Shown here piece after piece: positions 43,477-54,748 of a stretch of 64,000 nt of DNA. Position numbers and translations under genes: made by a program. Location of the stretch: contig NC_080731.1 in assembly GCF_019097595.1 (NCBI RefSeq), forward strand, positions 19,266,366 to 19,330,365. Direction: 5' to 3'. This DNA comes from Hemibagrus wyckioides. Lineage: Eukaryota > Chordata > Actinopteri > Siluriformes > Bagridae. The first letter of the stretch is position 1. Each line of letters begins with the position of its first letter. The notes beneath the pieces are model-generated. The model did no database searches. It had not been told where the DNA came from and saw only the letters and a list, made by a program, of their open reading frames with translations.

Positions 43477-43600
43477 TCATTTACATTTTTGGTATTTGGC
43501 AGATGCTTTTATCCAGAGTGACGTACAAAAGTCCTTTAAAGTCTCTGTCAATGAATACATTAACAACTGGCTCAATAGGTTCTTAATCTTAAGTTAATAA
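43477..43600 (-). repeat. dispersed fish repeat, second copy
   Basis: tttggcagatgcttttatcc then gtacaaaagtcctttaaagt and caataggttcttaatc, the same order as 3,848-4,080. Confidence 0.55.
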
Positions 43601-43684
43601 ACTATAAGTCAACTTTTGTCTTGCACTTGGGGCTGATTTCTGGTATTCTTGGTGATCAAGTTCCACATTTGATCCCCATTTCTG

Positions 43685-43755
43685 GTGGCATCTCCCTGAA
43701 TACATGACACTATATATGGCTGAAATGACAATAAAACCTTCTTGACTTGACTTTT
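43685..43755 (+). repeat. LINE family-2 3' tail
   Basis: atatatggctgaaatgacaa then taaaaccttcttgacttgac matches the last bases of the family-2 3' UTR. Confidence 0.6.
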
Positions 43756-43937
43756 CCTTGACTAACAAACACCAGGATATTGACGTGCATATTAAATAAT
43801 ACTTTTCATATACTATCATTGCTACATAAGTGCATTGAAAGTTTTAATACTAAGAACACACTGATGTTATAAGATAAACTGTGTGCTATGTGATTAGATT
43901 TAAGGCAATAAACATTTATGTTCATGTTTTTTAACAT

Positions 43938-44080
43938 TCATTCATTCATTCATTCATTCATCGTCTATACCCGCTTATTCCTAGGACTCCTAGGGTCACG
44001 GGGGTCTGCTGGAGCCTATCCCAGCGCACATAGGGCGAAAGGCAGGGGTACACCCTGGACAGGTCGCCAGTCCATCTGTT
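43938..44080 (+). repeat. dispersed repeat with (CATT)n start
   Basis: Run of cattcattcatt then cgtctatacccgcttattcc, gcctatcccagcgcacatag and accctggacaggtcgccagt; same family as 40,905-41,015. Confidence 0.6.
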
Positions 44081-44384
44081 TTTTAACATAAAAATATAAA
44101 AACATTTTTTTGAGAATTTCTTCTCTTTGTGATGTAGAATTGCACACAAGCTCTGAATGACCAAGTACATAGTTAATTATAAACAAGTCGGGTTACTCAT
44201 AAATATGACCTTGAGAAATAAGTCAAGTTCTTTTATAGTGTGTGACTGTTAGGAATTTGAAAAATAAAGAATTATAAATGCAAATGTTGTCATAAAGGTC
44301 TAAGATTTTAGTGTTTATTAGAGAACTTTAAAATGTATTTGTACTGAACTGGCACAAAGCAACTTTACAGAAATCCTTTAGATT

Positions 44385-44580
44385 AAGTCCATAATGAACA
44401 CTCCAGAGGAACAAACGCCTTAAGACAATGAGGAAGAAACTGGAAAACTAAGCAAGCTGCAGGTTAAAGGTTCTTGCTCAAGGGGCCAGCATTGGGAGCT
44501 TGGCAGGGTTGGGATTTTAACTCATGATCATCTGATCAGAAGTACAGAAACAGCAATAGCACTCTTTCTGCATCTATCTC
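44385..44580 (-). repeat. decayed tRNA-derived SINE
   Basis: Minus-orientation match in order to the SINE at 54,506-54,742: cttgctcaaggggccagcat, gagcttggcagggttgggat, tgatcatctgatcag. The promoter boxes are decayed. Confidence 0.5.
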
Positions 44581-44960
44581 CTTGAGGCTTTCAGGTCTGT
44601 TGTAGGATGTGACTCTGTGTGATGTTTTAACACTGCTTAAAATGGACAGGTTTTCCTTTTATCTTTAAGGATCCTACCTGCAACAGATGTCAGCTATGTT
44701 TATGTAGATAGACCTGTCTAGTAACCATTGTTTTAAATAATTGTTAGAGTTGAATTGTGAATTATATTGAATAATTTTAGACTTAAATCATCAATTAAAT
44801 CATCACTGTGCAGCTGTTTTAGAAGCTCCATACCCAGGAGTGACAATATGTTAATTCTTCTGTATTTATATGAAAAGATTACTAAATTTTCTCTAGTTCT
44901 TTTTGTTCAGTCTTCACATGCCCATCTATTATATCTAAATATAACTGACCACTCATCAAC

Positions 44961-45001
<41 letters not shown>

Positions 45002-45330
45002 TGAAATATAACAAAATACTAAATACTACAAATTTAAAGGCATAAGACATAAATAATGTGCAAAAACAAGAATTTAAAGGTACAAGACATAATAAGGAAA
45101 TGTGCAAAAACCGGATAAGTGCAAAAACTATGTGTGAAAAGTCCTGTGCATATCTCAGTGTATTGAAGAGTTCTGTGCAAACTGGAGTGTATAATGCATA
45201 TATGACATGGCCTGAACAGTAATCTATGTAGTCTAATCAGTAAAATTAGAATCAGTATTATTTTTTTAAGAAGTGAATGACATGCTGCACTGTTAGTGTT
45301 TTACTTTCTCTGCTGCCTGAACATAAAATA
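44581..45330. other. no gene; (GATA)n at 44,962-45,001
   Basis: A tetranucleotide run of about 10 units. Frames on both sides have no motif. Confidence 0.6.
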
Positions 45331-45584
45331 TAGTTCCCTTTCGAGGGAACTCAATGCTGCGTCCTGACTGACACTATGGGAACACTATGTAGAGGAAGTG
45401 TGTCTGTAGCTCCATGTGCACAAATGTCAATTCATTGGCTCGGATAGGACACGTGACAGAGGAATACGCACCAGCATGTCCATATAAGGGCATCTACGTC
45501 ACGTTCATTCAGTTTTTTTGTCTTCAGGAAGCGCTCTGTTGTATTTCTATTTTACATAGGCATCCGGCTATTTTCTATTTTCAC

Positions 45585-46352
45585 ACAGGCATCTGGCCAG
45601 AACACAGGCAATTCCTCATGTTTGCTTTTGGGGGCAAAGCTTACCAGTATTGTGTTTTTCCTTTTGGTCTAGCTCTGTCGCCGCGTACCTACACAAAGTG
45701 CATGGATGCTGCCCTGGCACTGTTGCATCTCCAGGACATTCGTGTACTCAATTAACTGGATGACTGGCTTATCTTGGCCCAATCCAAGGCCATGGCAGCC
45801 AGTCACCGGGATGCGGTGCTTGCCTATATGAGGTCTCTAGGCCTCAGGATCAACCAAGAGAAGTGTGTACTTTCTCCATCTCAGAGAACCACCTTCTTGA
45901 GAGTGATTTTGGATTCCACTATAATGCAATGGGGATGTCTATCTCTTGTTTGGGTGGCTTCCATACAGTTAGCATTAAATGCGGTTTGGTGGCAGCAGCC
46001 AATGTGATTCCTTTGGGTCTGCTTCACATGAGGCCATTCCAGTTCTGGCTCACAGCCACGGGCTTCGTACCCTACTTATGTGGACAAGACCCTGGTTTCT
46101 GGGTCCCAATATAGGGGTGTGTCACCAACGCAGGACTCTTTCGATGGACACCTCACTTTTAGGCTGGGGTGCGGCCACCCAACCCAGGGTCTTTGGGAAG
46201 GCCCTCAACTCTCATGGCACATAAATTGCCTGGAGATGAGGGCTGTGTTTCTAGCACTGAAACATTTTCTCACACAACTCAAGGTCTTCCATGTGCTGGT
46301 GTGCACAGATAGCACCACAGTTGTTGCTTATATCAACCATCAGGTTTTCTGA
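45585..46352 (+). pseudogene. DIRS reverse transcriptase end and RNase H
   Basis: 45,600-45,755: RQFLMFAFGGKAYQYCVFPF, GLALSPRTYTKCMDAALALL, then a stop exactly where the catalytic YLDD box has its tyrosine (codon 45,753-45,755 reads TAA, followed by LDDWLILAQSKAM). RT continues 45,774-45,930 (SLGLRINQEKCVLSPSQRTT). RNase H follows in other frames near 46,140-46,350: SMDTSLLGWGAATQPRV, HINCLEMRAVFLALKHFL, VLVCTDSTTVVAYINHQ, with the acidic residues of the RNase H fold visible. At least two frameshifts. Confidence 0.85.
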
Positions 46353-46738
46353 GTTTGTGCCTTCTGTTTAAGTTGGTGAAGCAGATCCTGCTCCTGCGCT
46401 GAGGGCAATTTTTGTTACAGGGCACATAAATTGGGAGGCAGACTTCCTGTTGAGGTAGTCTGGTGGTGGAGACCTTCTGGTGGATTTATGGCTGAGCGGA
46501 AGTGGATCTGTTCGCTTCTGAGGAGTTGACACACTGTCCGCTGTGGTAATCTCTCTCTCATCCAGCCCCTCTGGGCCTGAATGCTCTGGTGCAGACCTGG
46601 CCGAAGGTGTGCCTGTACGCCTTTCCCCCAGTAGCTCTGCTCCCACAAGCAGAAGCAGTTTCAGAAGCAGGCCTCTCATCAGAGGTTGTGGAGACTTTCT
46701 AGTCTCTGGTGCGCTCAGTGTGAGCAGGACCCAGTGCA

Positions 46739-47609
46739 ATGCCTGATAGGTACAGTGCTGTGTTTCAGTGTCTACAGTCTTGCCTTTCTTGGGGCCTGTC
46801 CCCCTCTACTTTAAAGGTGTACGTGGTCGCCATTGCTGCAAACCACACCCTTGTCCTCGGTGACTCTGTAGGTAGGCATGCTCTGGTCTCTCGTATTCTG
46901 CACGGTGCCAGGCAGCTGAGGCCTTCCTGCAGACCATGCCTCCCCTCCTGGGACCTCTCGCTGGTCTTGGACAGGTTGCTGGAAGCCCCCTTTGAGCCCA
47001 TGGAGTCAGCCTCAGAGAAGTTTCTGACCCTTAAGATGGCTCAGCTTTTAGCCTTGGCCTCCCTTAGGGTAGGTGACCTGCAGGCTCTATCAGTTGCCCC
47101 CGCCTGCCTGGAGTTTGCCCCTGGCATGTCCATGGCTATCTTGCACCCCAGGGCTTAATATGTCCCAGAGTTGCCCAGGATAGCCGGTCATCCAGTCATC
47201 CTGCAGGCCTTCTGCTTTCCGCCCCATGAGTCAGTGGAATAGGAGAGGCTGCACTTGCTCTGCCCAGTCAGAGCCCTTAAGACTTATGTCCACCGCTCCA
47301 GCTCGTGGCATAAGTCCCGCTCCTTGTTCATCTGGCTTGGTAGCCAGAACAAAGGGTAATCCGGTCTCCAAGCAGTGCTTGGCACAATGGGTGGTAGAGG
47401 CCATTATCTGGGCCTACAAGGTGCACAGTATTGCTTCGCCTCTAGGGGTCAGGGCTCACTTCACTAGGGTGTCGCCTCATCTAGTGCCCTGGCTAGGGGT
47501 GTTCCCCTACAGGAGATTTGTGCTGTGGCAGGCTGGTCCTCTCCACACACCTTTATCAGGTTTTATAACCTGGACCTGGACCCCACTCCTGGGTGCCCTT
47601 CAGGGCTAA
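46739..47609 (+). pseudogene. DIRS tyrosine recombinase
   Basis: 46,739-47,158: LSPSTLKVYVVAIAANHTLV, SRILHGARQLRPSCRPC, PFEPMESASEKFLTLKMAQL, LALASLRVGDLQALSV. The last contains the first catalytic Arg region (RVGDL). After a stop at 47,156-47,158 and a frameshift, 47,226-47,609 carries KGNPVSKQCLAQWVVEAIIW, SPLGVRAHFTRVSPH (the HxxR-like second box as RAHFTR) and then decays. The final catalytic Tyr block is not recognisable in frame. DIRS elements use this enzyme, instead of a DDE integrase, to insert circular DNA. Confidence 0.8.
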
Positions 47610-48010
47610 TTGGTGAGCTCCTGCTCTCCCACGGCCCCTGGGACAGACATCAACCAGTGTATCAGCATGAGTATTGACGTTTCCATAGTGTCAGTCATGA
47701 CGCAGCATCGAGTACCCTTGAAAGGGAACTACAACAGGTTATGTGTGAAGGATATGAGAAGCTGCGTCGCTGGCCACACCCCAAGCATCCTTTCATGCTT
47801 CCTTCAGACAAAGGCAAGCAGAATGAATGTGACGTAGATGCCCTTATATGGACATGCTGGTGTGTATTCCTCCCTCAAATGTCCTATCCGAGCTAATGAA
47901 TTGGTGTGTGTGCAGACAGAGCTTCCTCGGCAAAGTGTTGCCATAGCGTCAGTCATGACGCAGCATCTCGTTCCCTTCTCACGGAACCGGGTTACATACG
48001 TAACCTGTTG

Positions 48011-49150
48011 TAGTTTTTGACAAATAGAAACACATATAAATATGCATTCATTTTCATTTCCTTTCATTCATTCATGCATTTAAAGATACAAATAATTTCA
48101 TTCAACCATGTTGTAGGCAGTTAATCACAAGTATTTGCTGAAATACATTCAATATTTCGCAGCCTGAAATTTTCCAACCACAAAGCCGGTATGTTTTCAT
48201 GCTACGCTTTTGTGCTGAACTGCAAAAGGATGTGAAACCATCTGCTTCTAACCACAAGCTGCTTTCATGCACCTTTGTTTACACTTTACACTTTGCAAGA
48301 AAAAGCCAGAATAATTACCACAATCATTTCAATTTTCTTTTATTAAATCTAAATGTAGATCAATGTATATAACTCCTAGGCAACTAATAATAAATGAATT
48401 GAAATGAATCTAAAATAATAAAATCTATTTAGAAAAACTTTTTGAGGGTGGTTCGTGCAGACAGGATAAGAACTCCTAGCTGCAACACTTACTATTTATC
48501 AATCTGAAATACTTTTCAAAACCGTATTTCTTTAGTTAAGTCTACAGTAATAGCTGGACAATAGCGTATTTGGCATCTAATGCAGAGGTGTCATGCCCAT
48601 TCAGATTGTTGAGACAAATAGATTTTCTATAATAGATATTAGCAGTTGTGTGTTATGTTTTGATCACTTATAAGCTTAACACACTTTACTAGGCAACAGG
48701 CGCTGCTTCACTGGTTGATTATATAATTTACATTAATCAGCAAATGTGCGTGGTTGCGGGCTCGTGGCTACACTTTTTTTGAGGTTTGACAGCGTTGTCA
48801 GCCCCCTCCTCCATCTACCCTTTTCCCCTCCTCCACCCGAAACTTGAAAACACAGAGGTTGCATTTTACCCTTGCAGTGTACAAGGTGATGGTTAAAAAT
48901 AAATAAATAAATTTCTAAGTTTCTAAATGTCATGTCATGTTTATGTATTGTGCACAGTGTGCCTCCTTAAAAACAGTAGGTGCATGACATCACTAATCTA
49001 GTGTAATCTAATCTAATCTAGTGTTCTCTTGAGGTCTACTCTCAAAAGCTGGCATATGCAAGATTCATGGCGACATTTTCTCATTTTCTCAAATTTTAAA
49101 ACAAACATTTAAATATTAACTAGTACTTCTCTTCAAATGGATTAATGCTA
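48011..49150. other. no gene recognised
   Basis: AT-rich. The minus-strand frame 48,733-48,933 lacks motifs. From about 49,150 the homology to the flank of receptor copy 1 begins. Confidence 0.45.
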
Positions 49151-49440
49151 AATGTTAAACATATATTAAAAGTAAACTGTAAATTTCTCCAAATATACAT
49201 CAATACTTTTACAGTAAACACATTATTAAAGCTGTCTTAAAGAAAATATAAATATTTTTATATAGATATACTTTTTTATTTTAACAAAGAGCTGTAGGCT
49301 GCATACATAACCACATCCTGTCTACACATACACACACACATACACACACACACACACACACACAGAGGGAGAGAGGGAGATACACCAGCGTTTGATTCAC
49401 CCAACAGACCGTTTCCTCTTTGTCTCTGGTCTGATACACA

Positions 49441-50279
49441 ATGCTTCAGTTTACAACTCTCTCTGTGTTTCTCTGTGTCATGGGTGAGTTTATAATCAAA
49501 TTGATTTGGGATAAGATTTTGTTACTGCAGTTTACAAAATGTTCAGTTTAATTTAGTTAAATGTGAATTTTAGATGCAAATAATACATGTAATACAAATA
49601 ATACAGACAATAATACATGTAGAACCTTTTCTAAAATCTCCTCTGTTAGCTGTGTATTAAAGTGAGATGTGACGTGTTATAATGTGTGTTGTGTTTTCTG
49701 TGTTGCAGGTTTGCTCTCAGAGACTCTGAGCTCTTTAACTTTGGAGGCAGAAGCTGGAGATAACGTCACTATTTGGTGCCAACATGATCTGAAACGTCCA
49801 GAAAAGATCTTCTGGTTTAAACACACAAGTGATTCAGTTCCACTTCTTCTTGGATGTAAAAGGTTTTTGCCTTCAGCTCCATCAGCGGATTGCATGTTCT
49901 TTAGTGAGAGTGAGAGAATAGTGATGTCTGTTCATGACAGTAAAACGTCTCTCACAATCACTGCAGTAAACGTCTCTGATACAGGACTCTATTACTGCAG
50001 CTTCACTGAGAGAATGATCTTCAGCAACTCCACCTATTTACACGTGAAAGGTACATTTATAGAGTGAAGAGTTTCAGTAAAAGTTTTGATGGTTTTGTTC
50101 TTTCTTTACATTTCTAAATCAATACATAATGATTAAAACATATTCTTTAATGTTTTTCACCCAGGTTCTCCTTCTGTGTACTTTATACTGATTGTGGTGT
50201 TTGGTGCAGTGACTGTGTTTCTTCTCCTGATCTTCATAATATTGAAGCGCACAAAAACACCCAGAGGTAAAATCTATAC

Positions 50280-50317
<38 letters not shown>

Positions 50318-50400
50318 CAACAACAACAAATTTTGCAATGAGCAGCAATTATTTTAGTTCAAGCACATTGGAAATGGAACAAGACAATGACACTTGCTGA
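49441..50400 (+). CDS. single-IgV-domain receptor copy 2, cytoplasmic exons missing
   Basis: Exons 49,441-49,483 (signal, MLQFTTLSVFLCVM), 49,709-50,050 (Ig V) and 50,165-50,266 (transmembrane, ILIVVFGAVTVFLLLIFII) have intact splice sites and the same phases as copy 1. The V domain differs from copy 1 mainly in a short stretch (HTSDSVP for HMCDSVP; SADCMFF for SENCVFF; HDSK for HGSK), so copy 1's extra Cys after KH is absent here. The two tail exons of copy 1 are not found downstream. Reading on past 50,266 gives RGKIYT, a run of Ile and Thr from (ATA)n(ACA)n, and a stop at 50,400. A recent tandem duplicate, probably truncated; expression is unknown. Confidence 0.7.
50279..50330. repeat. (ATA)n(ACA)n microsatellite
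   Basis: Triplet runs directly after the membrane-exon donor of receptor copy 2. Confidence 0.95.
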
Positions 50401-50553
50401 TTTTTATAATGAAACTCCAAGACATAGAGTATGTAAAAATGTTATACAATTCTTGACACAGAAAATGTCTCTCATCATTTAACTCAGTATGCCTCACTGA
50501 AGAAAGATACCACTTCCATGATTTTAGGAGAATTAGCAATTTTTCATATCTCA

Positions 50554-50760
<207 letters not shown>

Positions 50761-50781
50761 TAAAATCTAAAATTATACATA

Positions 50782-51635
50782 CACTGATCAGGCATAACAT
50801 TCTGTGCAGTGCCAAGTGAATTGAAGAAGACTAATTATCTCCTCATCATGGAACCTGTTAGTGGGTGGGATATATTAGGCAGCAAGTGAGCACTTTGTCC
50901 TCAAAGTTGATGTGTTAGAAGCAGGAAAAATGGGCAGTTTAACAATAGTGCCAATTCTGACCCCTGTGCACCACCAAAAAAGGCAACAATGGGCATGTCA
51001 GCATCAGAACTGGACCACGGAGCAATGGAAGAAGGTGGCCTGGTCTGATGAATCACATTTTCTTTTACATGGTAAAAGAACGTGGATGACCGGGTGCGTG
51101 TGCATCTCTTACCTGGGGAACAGATGGCACCAGGATGCGCTATGGGAAGAAGGTGAGCCGGCGGAGGCAGTGTCATGCTTTGGGCAATGTTCTGCTGGGA
51201 AACCTTGGGTCCTGCCATGCATGTGGATGTTACTTTGACACGTACCACCTACCTAAGCATTGTTGCAAACCATTCCCTGATGGCTGTGGCCTCTTTGAGC
51301 AGGATAATTCGCCGTGCCACAAAGCAGAAATGGTGCAGGAATGGTTTGATGACCACAACAATGAGTTTGAGGTGTTCACTTGGCCTCCAAATTCCCAAGA
51401 TTTCAATCTAATCCAGCATCTGTGGGATGTGCTGGACAAACAAGTCCGATTCATGGAGCTTCCACCTCGCAACTTACAGGACTGGATCTGCTGCTGGATC
51501 TTGGGCCCAGATACCACAGCACACCTTCAGGGATCTAGTTGAATCCATGTATTGATGGGCCAGGGCTGTTTTGGCAGCAAAAGGGGGACCAACACAATTT
51601 TAGGCAGGTGGTCATAATGTTATGCCTGATCAGTG
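50782..51635 (+). mobile_element. Tc1-like transposon, deleted and frameshifted
   Basis: TIRs cactgatcaggcataacatt and complement ending 51,635, with TA at 50,780-50,781 and 51,636-51,637. It lies downstream of receptor copy 2. Confidence 0.92.
50912..51560 (+). pseudogene. Tc1 transposase with E-to-Q catalytic change
   Basis: Frame 50,912 reads QQWACQHQNWTTEQWKKVAW then SDESHF (first D intact). A shift leads to frame 51,135-51,542 with CGLFEQDNSPCHKAEMVQEW (second D) and NSQDFNLIQHLWDVLDKQVR. In the last block the family has NPIEHLW; here the catalytic Glu codon reads Gln (51,414-51,416) and Pro is Leu. The N-terminal DNA-binding region is missing. Confidence 0.87.
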
Positions 51636-51637
51636 TA

Positions 51638-52409
51638 CATAAAAAAAATAAGACCAAGAAAAGAGACAACAAAAAACTAAAATATAGAAAACAATGTTAA
51701 ATTAAACGTGTCTGTGCAGATATGACACACAGTTGTGGATTTAATCATATTTACATATATTTACATATATTTAAATATGTGTTTACATATTACATTAAAG
51801 TACACACATGCAAATTGGAAGTAGATAATAAATATGAAGTACCTTGTGAGTGGTCATGGCCAGTAGTATTCCAAAACTGCTCATGTACCCTCAGCTAATT
51901 ATTGTTAGAAAGGCACACAGTGTTTGCTGTCAATATGCAAAAGTGTTAGAGAGATTTAAGCTCACCTTCAAATTTGTTGACGAGGAACGGTTTGGTTCAT
52001 CAAAAATCTTTCAATAACATTTGGTCTTCCTTGTCTGATGACAATCTGAGTGAATGAAATTTCTCTTGACAAACAATCGAAGTAGGAAAAGTAGGTTCTA
52101 CAAATGATTAAAAATGGTGGATTTTTTTCACTCAGTATGTTTTGAAAGTTACAGACTAATTTTTTCCTTTGTTTTTATCACTCTAGCATCACTGTGAGGC
52201 TGCTTGTGGTGAGAGTTTGTGCTGACAGTCACTGTGATCAACTGACTTTTATTATCGAAAGCTAGTGTAATAAAATGCAAATAGCTTCAGGTACAGATAT
52301 GTTTCTTTATTTTGTTATTGTTATTGTGATTGTCAGTAATAGTGGCAATAAAACTGTGCTTTATATCAGTCACCTGTTGTGATATTGCACTTAAAACAGT
52401 CTTACACAA
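51638..52409. other. no gene recognised
   Basis: The cytoplasmic exons expected for receptor copy 2 were looked for here and not found. Confidence 0.45.
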
Positions 52410-52515
52410 AGGAAATCAGTCTTGAGCAAGGCTCTTAACCCTCAATTGCTCAGGTCTATAAAAAATAAGATAAATTGTAAGTCGCTTTGGATAAGGGCGC
52501 CTGCTAAGTGCCAGA
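52410..52515 (+). repeat. tRNA-SINE body and tail fragment
   Basis: ttgagcaaggctcttaaccc then gtaagtcgctttggataagg and gcgcctgctaagtgcc, the common body and 3' end of V-SINE-like fish SINEs. The tRNA head is missing. Confidence 0.65.
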
Positions 52516-52664
52516 AATATAAATGTAAATTTATCATTCTTCTTGTTATGAGGAAATATTTGCTCCACCTGATCCAAGTGAAATCTCTGGAATCCGAAAT
52601 GGTTCTGAATTTGATCTTGAATAAATTTTGTACTTTCTTTTTCTCGTGACCATAACTGCACCAC

Positions 52665-53160
52665 ACAGTAAATTTTGCAGTGTTAAAATGGCTCTTTAAG
52701 AGTTAAATTTAACATTGGACCCGAGTGTATTTGGTCCTACTCAGAACTGGTGATAAAATGACTCAGAGATTTTCAGAGTAAAATTAACTCTTTTTTGAGT
52801 AAGAAAATAACACTGCTCAAGACTGAATAGTGTTACTACAATTTTACACTAGTGGGAAAATTAACACCGATTAGTATTAAAATTTCACTTTGAGTTTATT
52901 TACATTTTTATTAGTGAAAGAATAGGTTAAAATGCTTATCAAATAACTCCAGTAAGTGTCAATATTTCACTCTGTGGTGTAACTACTTTTCTTTGCAACG
53001 GTGCAAAGTCAAATCTTAGAGTTTTTTTTATATATAACAGAACAGAAAACAACTTCATCAACATACCATTTAAAACATTTATTAAAACATTATCAGGCTT
53101 AAACACAAACACATGCACAAAAAAACCCCATCACATCTGCATAAAATGGCAATAGGGCAC
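52665..53160. repeat. decayed DNA-element end, gttaaatttaac-rich
   Basis: Repeated self-complementary words (cagtaaattttgcagtgtta, aagagttaaatttaacattg, aaattaactctttttt) suggest a non-autonomous element terminus or the end of the element carrying the 53,379-53,745 coding remnant. Confidence 0.4.
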
Positions 53161-53378
53161 TATATGCAGCGCAGAATCGGTTGTACCATATTTCATTTAA
53201 AGATCAAATGGTTTGAAATAACAGCTCGTTAACATTCACTACCTTTAAAACTCTGTATGGATGCAGTCTGACTGTAAATGCATGGTAATGGTCATCAAAA
53301 CAGAGTGTTTCCATCAGTGTTCCACATAACAGTACATTTTCATCTTTCACAGCAATAGTCTTACAAATCTCTGGCATC

Positions 53379-53745
53379 TCACATGCTAGTTCTGTACAGA
53401 TAAAGTGAGGGCGATACTCTGTGCCATGATGCTTGATCCTTGACTCTCCACTTTATAGAATAGACAAGTTCTGATATTTCCACTCCTAGTTTGGAAGCCA
53501 TGTCCATGCCACCTTTAAGTCCACTGAGTTCCACCATCTTCCCTGGACCAAGAGTCAATCTGTACTGGCTAAAAGACTCCCAGTGCATTGCCATACAACT
53601 CTGGTGCTTTTTGGCTAGTGATGTTTTTTAATTGCTTCATAACGCATACACCACATGTGCAGAATTGGTCCAATTTGTCTTATACAGTGTGGGTAATGTA
53701 TCATTATGTGATGCTTTGGCAACAGATGTTTTTCTGACAAAAAAT
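53379..53745 (-). pseudogene. fragment of multicopy fish ORF with MRYEA motif
   Basis: Minus strand: MWCMRYEAIKKHH near 53,665-53,625, a stop/frameshift, then AKKHQSCMAMHWESFSQYRL, GPGKMVELSGLKGGMD and a C-terminal LGVEISELVYSIKWRVKDQA. The MRYEAKH...F...AxKHQ pattern recalls a group of uncharacterised repeated fish proteins that I believe are transposon-derived. Function unknown, and clearly broken. Confidence 0.4.
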
Positions 53746-54505
53746 AATTTTTTGAATGGCATTTCAACCACATATACTGTAGCTGATGCAGTACATAATG
53801 AAATAAAATAACGTTTTTCCAGGACCCTGGTATTACAGAAACATACAACATAAAGTTCAAACACAAAAAACAACAACACAGAGCTAGGACCGAAGTTTGT
53901 CTAAGCCACATAAAGTGCAAAGTGTGCAACTAGGTGCAAACAGAGCATAGACAATACAGTGCAAAAACAATAAGTACAAAAAGACAACATTGCTGCAGAG
54001 GTTGAAGGGGTGGAGGTCTCAGCCTGTCAGTGCTCAGACCATACGCCGCACACTGCATCAAATTGGTCTGCATGGCTGTCATCCTAGAAGGAAGCCTCTA
54101 CTAAAGATGATGCACAAGAAAGCCCGCATACAGTTTGCTGAAGACAAGCAGACTAAGGACATGGATTACTGGAACCATGTCCTGTGGTCCGATGAGACCA
54201 ATATAAACTTATTTGCTTCAGATGGTGTCAAGCGTGTTTGGCAGCAACCAGGTGAGGAGTACAAAGACAAGTGTGTCTTGCCTACAGTCAAGCATGGTGG
54301 TGGAAGTGTCATGCTCTGGGCCTGCATGAGTGCTGCTGGCACTGGGGAGCTACAGTCCATTGAGGGAACCATGAATGCCAGCATGTACTGTGACATACTG
54401 AAGCAGAGCATGATCCCCTCCCTTCAGAAACTGGGCCACAGGGCAGTATTCCAACATGTTAACAACCCCAAACACACCTCCAAGACGACCACTGCCTTGC
54501 TAAAG

Positions 54506-54742
54506 AAATGAAATGAAACAGCCTTTATTTGTCACACATACATTACAGCACAGTGAAATTCTTTCATCACATATCCCATCCTTGGAGGTTGGGGTCAGAG
54601 CGCAGGGTCAGCCATGATACGGCGCCCCTGGAGCAGAGAGGGTTAAGGGCCTTGCTCAAGGGCTGAACAGTGGCAACTTGGCAGTGCTGGGGCTTGAACC
54701 CCTGATCTTCCGGTCAACCCAGAGCCTTAACCACTTGAGCCA
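54506..54742 (-). mobile_element. tRNA-derived SINE with target duplication
   Basis: Minus strand begins gtggctcaagtggttaaggc (A-box-like) and continues to ggggttcaagccccagc (B-box-like, GGTTCAAGCC), the internal RNA polymerase III promoter of a tRNA. The body has cttgagcaaggcccttaacc and the 3' end tgacaaataaaggctgtttc. Flanked by ctaaag at 54,500-54,505 and 54,743-54,748. Confidence 0.88.
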
Positions 54743-54748
54743 CTAAAG

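Larger units (their letters stand above)
45331..48010 (+). mobile_element. DIRS-type tyrosine-recombinase retrotransposon, internally deleted
   Basis: Inverted terminal repeats of about 165 bp (45,345-45,510 and 47,822-47,985, with catgtccatataagggcatc in both arms). At about 47,683-47,731 there is a third, internal copy of the outermost sequence (gtgtcagtcatgacgcagca then ...tgaaagggaact), matching the internal complementary region of DIRS elements. Coding order RT, RNase H, tyrosine recombinase fits DIRS. It is 2.7 kb against about 5-6 kb, with the gag-like ORF and most of RT missing. Confidence 0.88.

Noticed and set aside
45099..45330. tRNA or small-RNA gene near the DIRS left end
   Set aside because: No cloverleaf, A/B boxes or terminator could be built.
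46368..47001. Minus-strand frames over the DIRS recombinase
   Set aside because: Antisense shadows in a GC-richer element; no domain recognised.
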